DNA of 64,000 nucleotides from Fusibacter sp963666805 (GCA_963666805.2 CAXXWR010000007.1:62001-126000), one strand, 5' to 3'; counted from the first letter of the stretch, positions 1 to 10,112 are shown. Numbers and translations are program-made. Notes: generated by a model not told the origin, from the letters alone.

Positions 1-333
1 TTCTAAAAATAGCTCATAAAGTGCATTGGCTTGATCGGGTTTTGCCGCTTCAACAAAGCTAGGTCTTCTGCCCTTACGACAGTCTCCTAGTAGTGTAAAT
101 TGACTAATACACAACATTTCACCATTGACATCTAAGAGTGATAAATTCATTTTGTCATCTTTATCTTCGAAAATTCTCAAATGGGGGATCTTATCTGCCA
201 TATACTTAACATCTTGAAGAGTATCCCCTTCTTCGACACCGAGTAGTACATTAAGTCCCTTAGAAATTTCACCTACGTTTTTACCGTCCACTTGAACGGC
301 TGAAAAGTTAACTTTTTGGACCACAGCTCTCAT
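1..333 (-). CDS. dtd: D-aminoacyl-tRNA deacylase, N-terminal 111 residues (cut by window edge)
   Basis: Removes D-amino acids mischarged on tRNA. The reading frame opens at the ATG at 333 with MRAVVQKVNFSAVQVDG, the usual Dtd start, and is open to the window edge. The family motif SQFTL is present, followed by GRRPSF where many members have GNRPSF. The second active-site motif (GPVT) would fall in the missing C-terminal third; the family is normally about 149 residues. It lies 69 bases downstream of relA on the same strand, an arrangement common in Clostridia, and is probably the last gene of the relA transcript. Identification is secure; only completeness is unknown. Confidence 0.93.
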   Translation of the reverse strand, partial: MRAVVQKVNFSAVQVDGKNVGEISKGLNVLLGVEEGDTLQDVKYMADKIPHLRIFEDKDDKMNLSLLDVNGEMLCISQFTLLGDCRKGRRPSFVEAAKPDQANALYELFLE

Positions 334-402
334 ATCATATATATCCTTTTCTCAAATTTTCTAACGTCATTTTATCAAAGATAAAACACTGAAGTTATCG
401 GC

Positions 403-2589
403 TTAGCTCGTTACCCGTTTAACTTCAATGACATCTTCAAGGGCTTTGAGTTTACGAATTAATTTATTGAGTTCTTCAATATCTGAAATTTCAATCGCTA
501 TATTGATAATAGCAATTCCTTTTTTATCAATTTTGGCATTGATACCCGTCATCATCATATCTAAATCATGCATCATCATGGTGATTTCTGATAATAGACC
601 CTTACGGTCAGAAGAAACCACTTGGACGTTGGTCATATAAGAAGACGCTTTATCCGATACCCACTCCACTTCAATAAACCTATTTTTGGTTTCTTCCGTT
701 TTTTCAAAATTAGGACAATCTGCACGGTGAATCGTTACGCCTCTCCCCCGTGTAATATAACCTATAATTTCATCACCAGGGACAGGTGAACAGCACTTAG
801 CAAAACGTACCAATAAATCATCAATTCCTTTTACAATAACACCTGTATCATTTTTCTTTTTCGGTTTTCTTTTACTAACATTTTCATTGATGATTTCAGT
901 CTCTGTCTTATTCTTCAGCTGTTCTTCTTTTAAATCATGTAAATATTTTTCCCTAATCTTCGGAATAAACTGACTGGTTAAAATCCCGCCGTAACCAATG
1001 GCATTATATAAATCATCTAAAGATTTACAGCTCAATCGTCTCAAAATATCTGAAAGGTATTCTTCATTAAGGACCTCTTTAACAGGAATACTTTGCTTAC
1101 GCAATTCACTTAATACAACTTCATGACCCTTTTCAATATTTTCTTCACGACGCTCTTTCTTAAACCACTGTCTAATACGCTGTTTAGCCTGGGTACTTTT
1201 TACAAATTTGAGCCAGTCTCTACTCGGCCCATTTGCTGTTTTACTTGTAAGAACTTCAACACGTTGTCCATTTTGCAGTTGATAATTAATCGGTACAATA
1301 CGACCATTGACCTTTGCCCCGACACACTTATTACCGACTTCAGAATGAATCTTATAGGCAAAGTCCACCGGCGTTGAGCCCACTGGCAAGTCAATAACTT
1401 CACCATTTGGCGTAAAAACAAACACCTCTGTATTAAACAAATCAAATTTGAGTGATTTCATAAATTCATTGGGATCTTTAAGGTCACTCTGCCATTCCAT
1501 CATTTGTCTGAACCAAGAAATTTTCTTTTCCATCTCCATGTTGGCATCTGTTGATCCCTCTTTGTACTTCCAATGGGCAGCGATACCAAATTCAGCAATT
1601 CTGTGCATTTCCCACGTTCTTATCTGAATTTCAAACGGTTCTCCATTTCCCATAACTGTTGTATGAAGTGATTGATACATATTAGGTTTTGGCATTGCAA
1701 TATAATCTTTAAAACGCCCTGGAATAGGTTTCCAAAGTGTATGCACAGCTCCTAAAGCACTATAGCAATCTTTAATATCATCACAAATAATACGGATTGC
1801 TGTCAAATCATATATTTCATCAAATTCTTTATGTTGATATTTCATTTTTTTATAAATACTGTAAAAATTCTTTGGTCGACCATAAATATCAAAATTTAAG
1901 TCTAAGTCGTTTAAGGAATGGGTAATTTGATTAATATAGTTGTTAATGACCGATTCACGTTCAAATCGTTTTTTATCTACCTTATTAACCAAGTCACTAT
2001 AACCTTCTGGATCAAGGTATTTTAAACTAAGATCTTCAAGTTCCCATTTGATTTTAGAAATCCCTAATCGATGAGCAATAGGCGCGAAAATTTCAATCGT
2101 TTCTTCTGCTTTTTCTTTCTGTTTTTCCGGCGTCATTGCCGCAAGGGTACGAATATTGTGAAGTCTATCCGCCAGTTTAATTAGAATAACCCTAATGTCA
2201 CTTGACATGGCAAGAAACATTTTTCTCAAATTTTCTACTTGTCTTTCTTGTTTTGTCTCATAATTAATAACGGCAAGTTTGGTTACACCATCTACCAAAT
2301 AAGCGACACCTTCTCCAAACTCTTTTTTAACATCATCTAAAGTCACAAGAGTATCTTCAACTGTATCATGTAAAAGGGCTGCAATAATTGTATCCTCATC
2401 CATTTCGAGTTCAGCCAGAATCAAAGACACATTTTTAGGATGTGAAAAGAAAGGCGTTTCCCCATCTTTTCTCATTTGTCCCTCATGTGCTTTTTCACCA
2501 AAAAGATACGCTTTAGAAATTCTTTCTTCATTTAAATAAGGCGCTACATCTTTAATTTTAATTAAATAGTCTTGTAAATTCATTCTCAC
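403..2589 (-). CDS. relA: RelA/SpoT-family bifunctional (p)ppGpp synthetase/hydrolase
   Basis: Makes and degrades the alarmone (p)ppGpp in the stringent response. At 728 residues it has the full Rel layout: HD hydrolase domain with the HD pair at residues 74-75 (LLHDTVEDT), synthetase domain around 230-340 (YGRPKNFYSIYKKM, RFKDYIAMPKPNMYQSLH), TGS domain around 390-450 and a C-terminal ACT domain from about 655. The intact HD motif suggests both activities. The start is a GTG at 2589: GGAAAG lies nine bases upstream, whereas the ATG two codons later is 15 bases from it. It follows apt after 252 bases containing a terminator-like hairpin, so it may have its own promoter. Confidence 0.96.
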   Translation of the reverse strand: MRMNLQDYLIKIKDVAPYLNEERISKAYLFGEKAHEGQMRKDGETPFFSHPKNVSLILAELEMDEDTIIAALLHDTVEDTLVTLDDVKKEFGEGVAYLVDGVTKLAVINYETKQERQVENLRKMFLAMSSDIRVILIKLADRLHNIRTLAAMTPEKQKEKAEETIEIFAPIAHRLGISKIKWELEDLSLKYLDPEGYSDLVNKVDKKRFERESVINNYINQITHSLNDLDLNFDIYGRPKNFYSIYKKMKYQHKEFDEIYDLTAIRIICDDIKDCYSALGAVHTLWKPIPGRFKDYIAMPKPNMYQSLHTTVMGNGEPFEIQIRTWEMHRIAEFGIAAHWKYKEGSTDANMEMEKKISWFRQMMEWQSDLKDPNEFMKSLKFDLFNTEVFVFTPNGEVIDLPVGSTPVDFAYKIHSEVGNKCVGAKVNGRIVPINYQLQNGQRVEVLTSKTANGPSRDWLKFVKSTQAKQRIRQWFKKERREENIEKGHEVVLSELRKQSIPVKEVLNEEYLSDILRRLSCKSLDDLYNAIGYGGILTSQFIPKIREKYLHDLKEEQLKNKTETEIINENVSKRKPKKKNDTGVIVKGIDDLLVRFAKCCSPVPGDEIIGYITRGRGVTIHRADCPNFEKTEETKNRFIEVEWVSDKASSYMTNVQVVSSDRKGLLSEITMMMHDLDMMMTGINAKIDKKGIAIINIAIEISDIEELNKLIRKLKALEDVIEVKRVTS

Positions 2590-2771
2590 ACCATTTTACT
2601 TTCCAATTAGATTTATGTATTCGTATTCTGATATTGTTTATTGCTATTTAATCATGAGTGCTTAACTTTCATTGAATAACCCACTTACCGCTTGATCCCT
2701 TCTATCATAACATCTATATGTATGGGATGGAATTAATTTATTGTATCACTTTAAACGCGTTTTTTAAAAGA

Positions 2772-2810
2772 GTGGTTGATAACCACTTTATAAAAGCGTC
2801 ATCAACCACC
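2772..2810 (-). terminator. Hairpin between apt and relA with two alternative pairings
   Basis: On the minus strand GTGGTTGAT (2810-2802) can pair over nine bases with ATCAACCAC (2780-2772). The same 3' arm also closes a tighter six-pair hairpin GTGGTT-ATC-AACCAC. TCTTTT follows. It could partly terminate the apt transcript ahead of relA. Moderate confidence, because the T-run is interrupted. Confidence 0.5.
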
Positions 2811-2841
2811 CTGTCATTATCATTATTTTAAATGAAGGGAC

Positions 2842-3360
2842 TTAAGCATCATAAGAAACCACTGTAAATACAGGATATTTCTCGAGTACTTTTCTACCTT
2901 CTAAGAAATTTAACTCCATTAAAAATGAGAGTCCTACAACTTCCCCACCTAATTTTTCAATGAGTTCACATACTGCTTTTGCTGTTCCGCCTGTTGCTAA
3001 CAAATCATCGGCAATAAGGACCTTGTCACCTGGTTTAATGGCATCTTTATGAATTTCAAGTGTATCACTACCATATTCAAGTTCATATTCATGTTTAACC
3101 GTTTCATAAGGTAATTTACCTGGTTTTCTAATAGGCACAAAGCTTTTTTGAGTTAATACTGCCATTGGTGCCCCCATTAAAAAACCTCTTGCTTCTGGGC
3201 CAACGATTACATTAAAATCAAGTTCTTTAACACTATCTATACATGCTTCTATTGCTGCTGAATAAGCTTCTCCATCACTTAATAATGTTGTGACATCCTT
3301 AAAACTAATTCCTGCTTTAGGGAAATCTTCAACTACTCTAATTTTTGACTTAAAATCCAT
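2842..3360 (-). CDS. apt: Adenine phosphoribosyltransferase
   Basis: Salvages adenine to AMP using PRPP. The 172-residue length matches the family. The PRPP-binding motif VLIADDLLATGGTAKA is present at about residues 115-130, and GPEARGFLMGAPMA is the conserved Apt loop. The ATG at 3360 is preceded by GAGGAGG at good spacing. It follows recJ by 17 bases on the same strand, so both are almost certainly co-transcribed. The order recJ-apt-relA is common in Clostridia. Confidence 0.96.
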   Translation of the reverse strand: MDFKSKIRVVEDFPKAGISFKDVTTLLSDGEAYSAAIEACIDSVKELDFNVIVGPEARGFLMGAPMAVLTQKSFVPIRKPGKLPYETVKHEYELEYGSDTLEIHKDAIKPGDKVLIADDLLATGGTAKAVCELIEKLGGEVVGLSFLMELNFLEGRKVLEKYPVFTVVSYDA

Positions 3361-3377
3361 CTGAGAGTCCTCCTCAA

Positions 3378-5711
3378 TTATTTATTAAATTGACGCCAAT
3401 GAACCATTAAATGTTTGAATAAGGTGATAGATTCAACGTCCATTTTCTGCTTAGGCTTAGGCAACAGTTCAAGAGTAAATTGACTCCCCCGCTGATAATA
3501 ATTCATCAGTTTCATTTGCTTTAAAAGCTCAAAACATAAAAGACATTTTGCTATACTCATATTGATTGACTGTGATAATGATACTAAATCGACTGTCTTG
3601 ACATCAATTACTTTTTTATAAAAATAAGCTAAATCGTTACGATCAGGCACCTGTGCTGCGAGATATTTTTGATTCATCACTTCATCGAGAATATAACCAG
3701 AAGGTATGGTCTCAAAAGCCTTCCCAAGGGGCATCATCATAATATTTCTATAGCCTTCACGCACTTCCTGCTGATTGATTTCATTAAAATGTAGCGTGTA
3801 GTTATAGATATTTTTTTTCATAATATAATCTTTAATTTTAACCAAGCCTTCATAGGAATAAACTAAAATCCATTCACTTGAAGGTGCAGAGAACATTATA
3901 TCAAAATCGTCCGTACTTGTAAATTTAAAGTCTTCTGGAATTGATTCTTCTTGGATTAAGAACTGGCTCACTGCTTCATGGGCATATCTTTCAATAGCTG
4001 CTTTAAAGGGGAGTTTCTCCTTAATATAATCACGAATCATAAATTGGATAGTCTCAACGCCCATAAAATTATTTTTTTCAAGATATAAGAGCAAATGGAT
4101 AGAGTCATTCTTTCGAATATAAGACGCCATTTCACTTTGATTGAAGGCTAAAGCATCATACATGCGAATGCCATCATTAACCATGAGCTTAATATGGTTT
4201 TTTTGCTTGCCAATAAGTTTATAATCTTCAATCTGCAAGTTTTGAAAAACAAATTGAGGTTTTGGATTTTTGAGACCAAAAGGTTTTAATTTTTCAATTT
4301 CATCTAAAAGTTTATGGGTGACCATTTGTGGCTTCAAATAGCCACTGACATGCTTAGAGGCTTGCAATTTATAATCTGGCAAATGGAGACGACTGTATTC
4401 TATCAATGCCTGTTTTAAAAGAGGCACATTTTCAGCTGACAAACTCAAACCTGCCGCCTGCTCATGCCCTCCAAATTTACTATACAAGTGCTTATATTGA
4501 CCTAAAATTTCAAAAATGCTAATGCCATCAACACTTCGAGCTGACCCCTTAGCCATACCTTCTTCAACATTTAAAATAACGGTTGGTCTGCTATAGCGTT
4601 CACTTAGCTTAGAAGCGACAATTCCTATAATGCCTGTATGCCAGTCCTTGCCCACTACTAATAAAACTTTTTCAATATCCAAATTGATATGTTGTTCTAT
4701 ATAGGCAAGAGCCTCATCCATGATTTCACGCTCACGTGATTGTCTCGATAAATTGAGTTCACTGAGTTGTTTAGCAATACGATCCGCTTCAGACTGATCT
4801 TTAGTAATCAACATTTCTACAGCAATTTTGGGATTACCGATACGCCCCGATGCGTTAATACGAGGGGCAATGACAAAACCAATATGACCCGCATTAACTT
4901 CCTTGCCTTTAAGATTGGCTTCCGTAATAAGCGCACGTATCCCCGCATTTGACGAATCCATCATCTTTTCAAGACCTAATCGGGTAAAAACACGATTTTC
5001 ACTAACAAGAGGCACAATATCTGCCACTGTGCCAAGCGCCAAAATATCAATAACTTCTTTATAAAATGCTTTAAAGTGTTGACCACTTAAGGCTTGAGTC
5101 AATTTAAAGGCAACACCACAACCTGCTAACATAGGGAAGGGATAACGCCCACGTTTGGGATTAACCACTGCAATGGCCTCAGGTATCACTTCTTGACATT
5201 CATGGTGGTCTGTAATGACCATATCCAAGCCTAATTGCTTAGCATATTCAACCTCTTCTACCGCTGTAATTCCGCAATCTACACTAATAAGAAGTTGACC
5301 GCCTGCTTGATGGATTGTATCAATCCCCGCTAAGCTAATACCATAGCCCTCATCATGTCTATCCGGTATGTAGTAATCTACAGGTACATCTATCCACTCA
5401 AAAAACTTATAGAGGATTGAAATACTTGTAATACCATCTACATCATAGTCCCCATAGAGCCAAATCTTTTCCTTTTGACTTATGGCACGATGAATTCGAC
5501 TAACGGCTAAATCCATATCTAAAAGTAAAAATGGATCGAATAACTGATCCATAGTTGGGTCTAAAAATTGTTTAACCGCTTCACTATCTTTGAAGCCTCT
5601 TTCAAGTAATAATTGTGTCATCATAGGTTCCGTACCAAATACTTTCGAGTACTTCACTATTTCCGCTTTATTTATGCCCATTTCTTGCCAAATGGCATTT
5701 TGAAAAATCAT
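3378..5711 (-). CDS. recJ: Single-stranded-DNA-specific exonuclease RecJ
   Basis: A 5'-3' single-strand exonuclease of recombination and repair. DHH-family motifs are visible: DYDVDG at residues 88-93, DCGIT near 145 and DHH at 168-170. The DHHA1 part follows, with FGGHEQAAG near residue 410, then an OB-like region. At 777 residues it is longer than E. coli RecJ (577), with a C-terminal extension of about 200 residues as in Firmicute RecJ. It follows the LapA-domain gene by 13 bases, so translation is probably linked. The function of the extension is unknown to me. Confidence 0.95.
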   Translation of the reverse strand: MIFQNAIWQEMGINKAEIVKYSKVFGTEPMMTQLLLERGFKDSEAVKQFLDPTMDQLFDPFLLLDMDLAVSRIHRAISQKEKIWLYGDYDVDGITSISILYKFFEWIDVPVDYYIPDRHDEGYGISLAGIDTIHQAGGQLLISVDCGITAVEEVEYAKQLGLDMVITDHHECQEVIPEAIAVVNPKRGRYPFPMLAGCGVAFKLTQALSGQHFKAFYKEVIDILALGTVADIVPLVSENRVFTRLGLEKMMDSSNAGIRALITEANLKGKEVNAGHIGFVIAPRINASGRIGNPKIAVEMLITKDQSEADRIAKQLSELNLSRQSREREIMDEALAYIEQHINLDIEKVLLVVGKDWHTGIIGIVASKLSERYSRPTVILNVEEGMAKGSARSVDGISIFEILGQYKHLYSKFGGHEQAAGLSLSAENVPLLKQALIEYSRLHLPDYKLQASKHVSGYLKPQMVTHKLLDEIEKLKPFGLKNPKPQFVFQNLQIEDYKLIGKQKNHIKLMVNDGIRMYDALAFNQSEMASYIRKNDSIHLLLYLEKNNFMGVETIQFMIRDYIKEKLPFKAAIERYAHEAVSQFLIQEESIPEDFKFTSTDDFDIMFSAPSSEWILVYSYEGLVKIKDYIMKKNIYNYTLHFNEINQQEVREGYRNIMMMPLGKAFETIPSGYILDEVMNQKYLAAQVPDRNDLAYFYKKVIDVKTVDLVSLSQSINMSIAKCLLCFELLKQMKLMNYYQRGSQFTLELLPKPKQKMDVESITLFKHLMVHWRQFNK

Positions 5712-5724
5712 CTCATCACCATTT

Positions 5725-6081
5725 CTATTCTTGATTTGTCACTATTTTGTCTTTTTCTTTATATTCTTCAATCATTTTATCTTTATTGGCCAAAGCTTCA
5801 TTGACTTTTTCTATTTCACTGTCTTTTTCAGCCAATGTCTTTTCAAAATCTTGAATTTTTTTGTTAAGTTGTTTAATTTGTTTATTGGTCTTAATTCGTT
5901 GAAACGAATCAAATAAAATAATAATAATTGCCCCAATTAAAGCAGATACAATAATAACCAGCGCAAGTGAAACATTGATTTCAGTTAACATAAAGCTAAC
6001 TGTTACCACAGTAGAGTTAACAATGGCAAAAAGAGCAATAATAACCGCAAAAATAAGCATTAATACAATATTATATTTCAT
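5725..6081 (-). CDS. LapA-domain membrane protein with C-terminal coiled coil
   Basis: A 118-residue protein with two transmembrane segments (about residues 5-24 and 38-58) separated by a short loop, then a charged, heptad-like tail of about 55 residues rich in Lys and Glu. This matches the LapA family (PF06305), small envelope proteins related to E. coli LapA/YciS. The ATG at 6081 has AAAGGAGG upstream. It is the first gene before recJ and is separated from secF by a terminator, so it probably heads the lapA-recJ-apt transcript. Its role in a bacterium without LPS is not established. Confidence 0.8.
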   Translation of the reverse strand: MKYNIVLMLIFAVIIALFAIVNSTVVTVSFMLTEINVSLALVIIVSALIGAIIIILFDSFQRIKTNKQIKQLNKKIQDFEKTLAEKDSEIEKVNEALANKDKMIEEYKEKDKIVTNQE

Positions 6082-6137
6082 ATTTCCTCCTTTTAAGGCG
6101 ATATTTATCCATCACCGGCCTCCACATTAAGCAATAT

Positions 6138-6173
6138 AAAAAAGCCATGATGGCATGATGCTATCATGGCTTT
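6138..6173 (-). terminator. Rho-independent terminator downstream of secDF
   Basis: AAAGCCATGAT pairs with ATCATGGCTTT around a short loop, and the minus-strand transcript continues with a run of six T. It lies seven bases beyond the secF stop and ends the secD-secF unit. Confidence 0.9.
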
Positions 6174-6179
6174 CATTGA

Positions 6180-7070
6180 TTATTTAGACGCATATGAACC
6201 TTTATTAGATTTTCTACCTCTAATAAGTGCCCATGCTGGACTTGCAATGAAAATTGATGAATAAGTCCCTACCATTACACCCACTAACAATGGCAACGCA
6301 AAATTTTGAATAGAATCAATACCAAACACAAGTAATGAACCTATAACTAAAATGGTTGTCAAAGACGTATTTAATGATCTTGTAATCGTTTGTCCAATAG
6401 ACATGTCTGCAATTTCTTCGAATGATTTGTTCTTTTGACGTCTTACATTTTCTCTTACACGGTCAAAGACAACAATCGTATCATTGATAGAATAACCAAC
6501 GATCGTTAAGATTGCAGCAATAAATGATGAATTCACATCAATACCAAAAATAGCATACACAGATATTAACACAAGTATATCATGAAGTAATGCAATAATG
6601 GCAGAAATTCCGAAAATTACTTCAAATCGGAAAGAAATATAAAGAAGCATAAAAACAGCTGCAATCGTAATAGCCATTAAAGCTCTATTTCTAATTTCAG
6701 TTCCTACAGCAGGTCCAAATTGTTCTGCTGACCTAAAGTCTTCATCTGATAAAGAATATTTATCTTTTAACACATTAAAAATGGCTGAACGTTCATCATT
6801 TGTTAATGCTTTTTTGGTTTTAATAATAACTTCTGCTTCTTTTGAACCCGCATGCACAATCTCAGGGTTTAAATCAAATTCAGCAATATCTGATTTGATT
6901 TCTTCAACAGAAATGGTTTTTCCAATATTCACTTGCATCATTGTACCACCCGTAAAATCAATACCAAAGTTAAGACCTTTGGTAAGCATCATGATAATAC
7001 CGATAACAATGATTATAGAAGAAATAGAAAACCATATTTTATATTTGCCACAAATTTTAATATTTTTCAT
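6180..7070 (-). CDS. secF: Protein translocase subunit SecF
   Basis: With SecD it uses the proton motive force to assist late steps of Sec export. At 296 residues it has the SecF plan: a first membrane helix (about 13-30), the motif GIDFTGGT near residue 35, an extracellular P1-like region, then five further membrane helices. The SecD/SecF signature GYSINDTIVVFDRVREN is near residue 190. The start ATG lies three bases after the secD stop, and its ribosome site (AAAGGGGGAG) is inside the end of secD, implying translational coupling. Confidence 0.96.
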   Translation of the reverse strand: MKNIKICGKYKIWFSISSIIIVIGIIMMLTKGLNFGIDFTGGTMMQVNIGKTISVEEIKSDIAEFDLNPEIVHAGSKEAEVIIKTKKALTNDERSAIFNVLKDKYSLSDEDFRSAEQFGPAVGTEIRNRALMAITIAAVFMLLYISFRFEVIFGISAIIALLHDILVLISVYAIFGIDVNSSFIAAILTIVGYSINDTIVVFDRVRENVRRQKNKSFEEIADMSIGQTITRSLNTSLTTILVIGSLLVFGIDSIQNFALPLLVGVMVGTYSSIFIASPAWALIRGRKSNKGSYASK

Positions 7071-7073
7071 TTT

Positions 7074-8375
7074 CTACTCCCCCTTTGCACCGTATAGTTT
7101 TTTGCGATCAGTAAAGCCAAGAGAAAGTCTTAATAAAGTTTTAGTTACAACAACTGCTGTAAACATACTTGCTACAATACCAATCATAAGTGTTACCGCG
7201 AAACCTTTGATAGCACCTTGACCAAAGATAAATAAAACAATACCTGCAATGAATGTCGTTACATTTGAATCGACAATGGTTCTCATTGCTCTGTGGAAAC
7301 CACTATTAATAGACGCTCTAAGTGATTTACCAGCTCTCATTTCTTCCTTTAATCTTTCAAAGATAATAACATTCGCATCAACTGCCATACCGAGTGATAA
7401 TACGATACCTGCAATACCCGGAAGTGTTAATGTTGCACCAAAAGCAACCATAACGTAAACAATAATCATTGCATAAAGGCCTAAGGCAATTGAAGCAATG
7501 AAACCTGGAATACGGTAATAAATCAACATAAAAATAACAACAAGTAATAAACCAATCTTAGCAGCATTCACTGCTGAATTTAATGAATCAAGACCTAATG
7601 TTGGTCCAATAACTGAAGATTGAATTTCACTTAATGGTACTGGAAGTGCACCACCACGGATTAAAGTGGCAAGATCGTTAGCAGTATCATAAGTAAAACC
7701 GCCCTTAATAATGGCACTACCATCTGAAATCACCGAGTCAACACCTGGTGCTGAAATAACTTGGTTATCTAAAAGAATAGCAATTTGTCCGTTGGCACCG
7801 TTTGCACCATTTACAGCTCTTTTAGTCGCATCTCTAAACAAGTCAGTCCCGTCACTGTCAAATTTAAGCGCCACTACTGGACTATTAGTTTCGTCTTGAG
7901 AAACGTAAGCATCTGAAACTTGTTTACCTTGTAAAACAGGTTCTGATTCAAATTGATCAGCTGTCATACCAACGTAAGCTGCTTGATCTCCTGTAACAAT
8001 AACAAATTCAAGTTTAGCTGTTTGTCCAATCACATCTATTGCATCCTGTGCATTTTTAACACCTGGAAGCTCAATTCTGATTCTATCATCACCTTGTAAA
8101 GTGATAACAGGTTCAGTTAATCCCAATTCATTCACACGTTTTGAGATAATTTCTTTAGTTTGTTGCATCACTTTCGTTAAATCGCTTCCTGTTGCATCTG
8201 TCTCAGCCTCATAAACGACTACCACACCACCCTTGATGTCGAGCCCATAATTCATGCTTTCCGAAACTGGCGCTATTTTAAAAGTGCCAACTGTCAATCC
8301 ATTGATAGCGACAAAAGCAATCGCTGCGATTACAATCACTATTAGGACAAACAGGAAAGTATTCTTTCCTTTCAT
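7074..8375 (-). CDS. secD: Protein translocase subunit SecD
   Basis: Partner of SecF in the membrane-embedded translocase accessory complex. The 433-residue protein has an N-terminal membrane helix, the motif GLDIKGGV near residue 45, a large extracellular P1 domain (about 60-250) and a C-terminal bundle containing GMAVDANVIIFERLKEE. The length is typical of Firmicute SecD. The ATG at 8375 has AGGGAGG upstream. SecD and SecF are separate here, unlike the fused SecDF of Bacillus. Confidence 0.96.
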   Translation of the reverse strand: MKGKNTFLFVLIVIVIAAIAFVAINGLTVGTFKIAPVSESMNYGLDIKGGVVVVYEAETDATGSDLTKVMQQTKEIISKRVNELGLTEPVITLQGDDRIRIELPGVKNAQDAIDVIGQTAKLEFVIVTGDQAAYVGMTADQFESEPVLQGKQVSDAYVSQDETNSPVVALKFDSDGTDLFRDATKRAVNGANGANGQIAILLDNQVISAPGVDSVISDGSAIIKGGFTYDTANDLATLIRGGALPVPLSEIQSSVIGPTLGLDSLNSAVNAAKIGLLLVVIFMLIYYRIPGFIASIALGLYAMIIVYVMVAFGATLTLPGIAGIVLSLGMAVDANVIIFERLKEEMRAGKSLRASINSGFHRAMRTIVDSNVTTFIAGIVLFIFGQGAIKGFAVTLMIGIVASMFTAVVVTKTLLRLSLGFTDRKKLYGAKGE

Positions 8376-8708
8376 GTAAATTCCTCCCTATACTGCTCTT
8401 TTTTTATTTTGCGACAATTCAAAAGCATTGATGCGTCCTATTTATCGCTATTGATAAATCACCAATATCACTTAAACCTATAGTTATCGCATTGCTTTTA
8501 GAATCCTCTGTTAAAAGGGTTGAGACTAGGTACTATTTCTATATCTAATCTCCTAAAGATGTCATACAAGTACTTCTGATGACACGACCTCTAAGATAGT
8601 ATTATAACAAAAGATTGCAATATCTTCCATAGAAACCTGTACGCTTTTGTGGAATTATTCATCAGGTCTTAACGAATCTAAACCACATGTCTTCCCGAAT
8701 AGCCCAAA
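8376..8708 (-). promoter_or_regulatory. secD upstream region: candidate promoter and about 220-base leader
   Basis: This 333-base gap has no convincing gene. On the minus strand a consensus TATAAT (8606-8601) has only a weak -35 candidate 17 bases upstream. Initiation there would give a leader of about 215 bases before secD. The leader can fold locally: TTTATC-AATAGC-GATAAA is a six-pair hairpin, and ATGCG/CGCAT segments could enclose it. No terminator-like T-run or leader ORF with a good ribosome site was found. Confidence 0.4.
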
Positions 8709-10112
8709 TTAAATATTAATATCAACTGCGTTAAGTTGTCTTTCATCTATTGGCTCACCATCTTGATTCATTTTACTATACATATAGATAGAACATTCTA
8801 TCCGTTTTTTCTCAAGTTCACAACCTAGTTCATAAGGTTTGTAAATGTCATTATTAAAGTTATAGGCATTGGCATGACAACCCCCACTACAATAATACTT
8901 AGCCCAACATGAACGACATTTTTCCTTATTAAGAACGTGGGCATTTTTAAATTCTGATGTTAAGCCAAAGTCTAAAATACCGGCCAAAACATTGCCCATC
9001 TTAAACTCTTCTTTACCTACAAATTGGTGACAAGGGTATATATCGCCTTGAGGTGTAATCGCAATATATTCAGAACCCGCACCACAACCTGTCAAACGCT
9101 TAATGACACAAGGTCCTTGTTTAAGATCAATCGCAAAATGGAAGAATTGGAATTCTTTCTCGGTTCCTTTTCTTTCTACCATTTCTTCGGCTAGTTTTTC
9201 ATACTGTTCAAATAAAATAGGTAAGTCTTCTTCTGTTAAAGCATACGGAATACCCGGTTCTGTAACAACAGGTTCTACAGACGTACTTGGAAAACCTTCA
9301 TCGACAAAGTGTAAAACATCTTTAGAAAAATCAAGATTATATTTGGTGTAAGTCCCTCTCATATAATAAGACTTATTCTTTGGTCTTGATTCCAATAGTT
9401 TTTTAAACTTCGGTAAAATAATATCATATGAACCGCCACCAGTAATCGTATAACGCATACGGTCATTGACTTCTTTTCTACCATCTATACTTAAAACGAC
9501 ATTATCCATGTGTTCATTAATAAAGGCAATATTGTCATCATTTAGAAGTACACCATTGGTTGTAATTGTAAATCTAAAGTGTTTGTTATTGGCTTCTTCT
9601 AAACTTCTACCATAGTGTACTAATTCTTTTACCACTTCAAAATTCATGAGGGGTTCCCCTCCAAAGAAGTCGACTTCAAGATTTCTCCTGTTGCCAGAAT
9701 GAGATACCAATAAATCCAAGGCTTTTTTACCCACTTCAAGACTCATCAGCGAACGGTCTCCTTCAAAGTCACCTTGGGATGCAAAACAGTATTCACATCT
9801 TAAATTACAGTCATGAGCAATGTGCAAACACATCGCTTTAATCACAGGACTTCTATTGGCAAATTCTATATTATTAACATACGCATCATCAGCAAAGAGC
9901 ATTTCATGTTCAATCAGATAATCAACTTCTTCAATACATTCCTTGACTTTATCTTCTGCGTATTTTTCTTTAAGTGATTTAATAATCTCAATCGGTTTTG
10001 AGTTGGGATAAAAATCTAAAACATCATAAACAATTTCATCAACCGCATGGACTGCGCCGCTATTGACATCTAGTACAAAAAACATACCGCCCTGCGTAAA
10101 TTTATGGATCAT
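8709..10112 (-). CDS. scfB: SCIFF-peptide thioether maturase (radical SAM/SPASM protein)
   Basis: A radical SAM enzyme that installs thioether cross-links in the SCIFF precursor peptide. At 467 residues it contains an N-terminal RiPP-recognition-like region (about 1-80), the CxxxCxxC cluster motif at C102, C106 and C109 (CNLRCEYC), the FFGGEPLMN motif, and a C-terminal SPASM domain with clustered Cys (CRSCWAKYYCSGGCHANAY and later Cys). The start has GGAGG upstream. Its substrate gene scfA lies 103 bases upstream on the same strand. The pair is a hallmark of Clostridia. Assignment is by family and context. Confidence 0.95.
   Translation of the reverse strand: MIHKFTQGGMFFVLDVNSGAVHAVDEIVYDVLDFYPNSKPIEIIKSLKEKYAEDKVKECIEEVDYLIEHEMLFADDAYVNNIEFANRSPVIKAMCLHIAHDCNLRCEYCFASQGDFEGDRSLMSLEVGKKALDLLVSHSGNRRNLEVDFFGGEPLMNFEVVKELVHYGRSLEEANNKHFRFTITTNGVLLNDDNIAFINEHMDNVVLSIDGRKEVNDRMRYTITGGGSYDIILPKFKKLLESRPKNKSYYMRGTYTKYNLDFSKDVLHFVDEGFPSTSVEPVVTEPGIPYALTEEDLPILFEQYEKLAEEMVERKGTEKEFQFFHFAIDLKQGPCVIKRLTGCGAGSEYIAITPQGDIYPCHQFVGKEEFKMGNVLAGILDFGLTSEFKNAHVLNKEKCRSCWAKYYCSGGCHANAYNFNNDIYKPYELGCELEKKRIECSIYMYSKMNQDGEPIDERQLNAVDINI

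Noticed and set aside
2772..2820. AGGGTGG on the minus strand upstream of relA, suggestive of a T-box antiterminator
   Set aside because: The GGGTGG is followed by TTGATGAC, not the T-box ACCGCG, and there is no specifier stem or AGTA bulge upstream. A plain terminator explains it.
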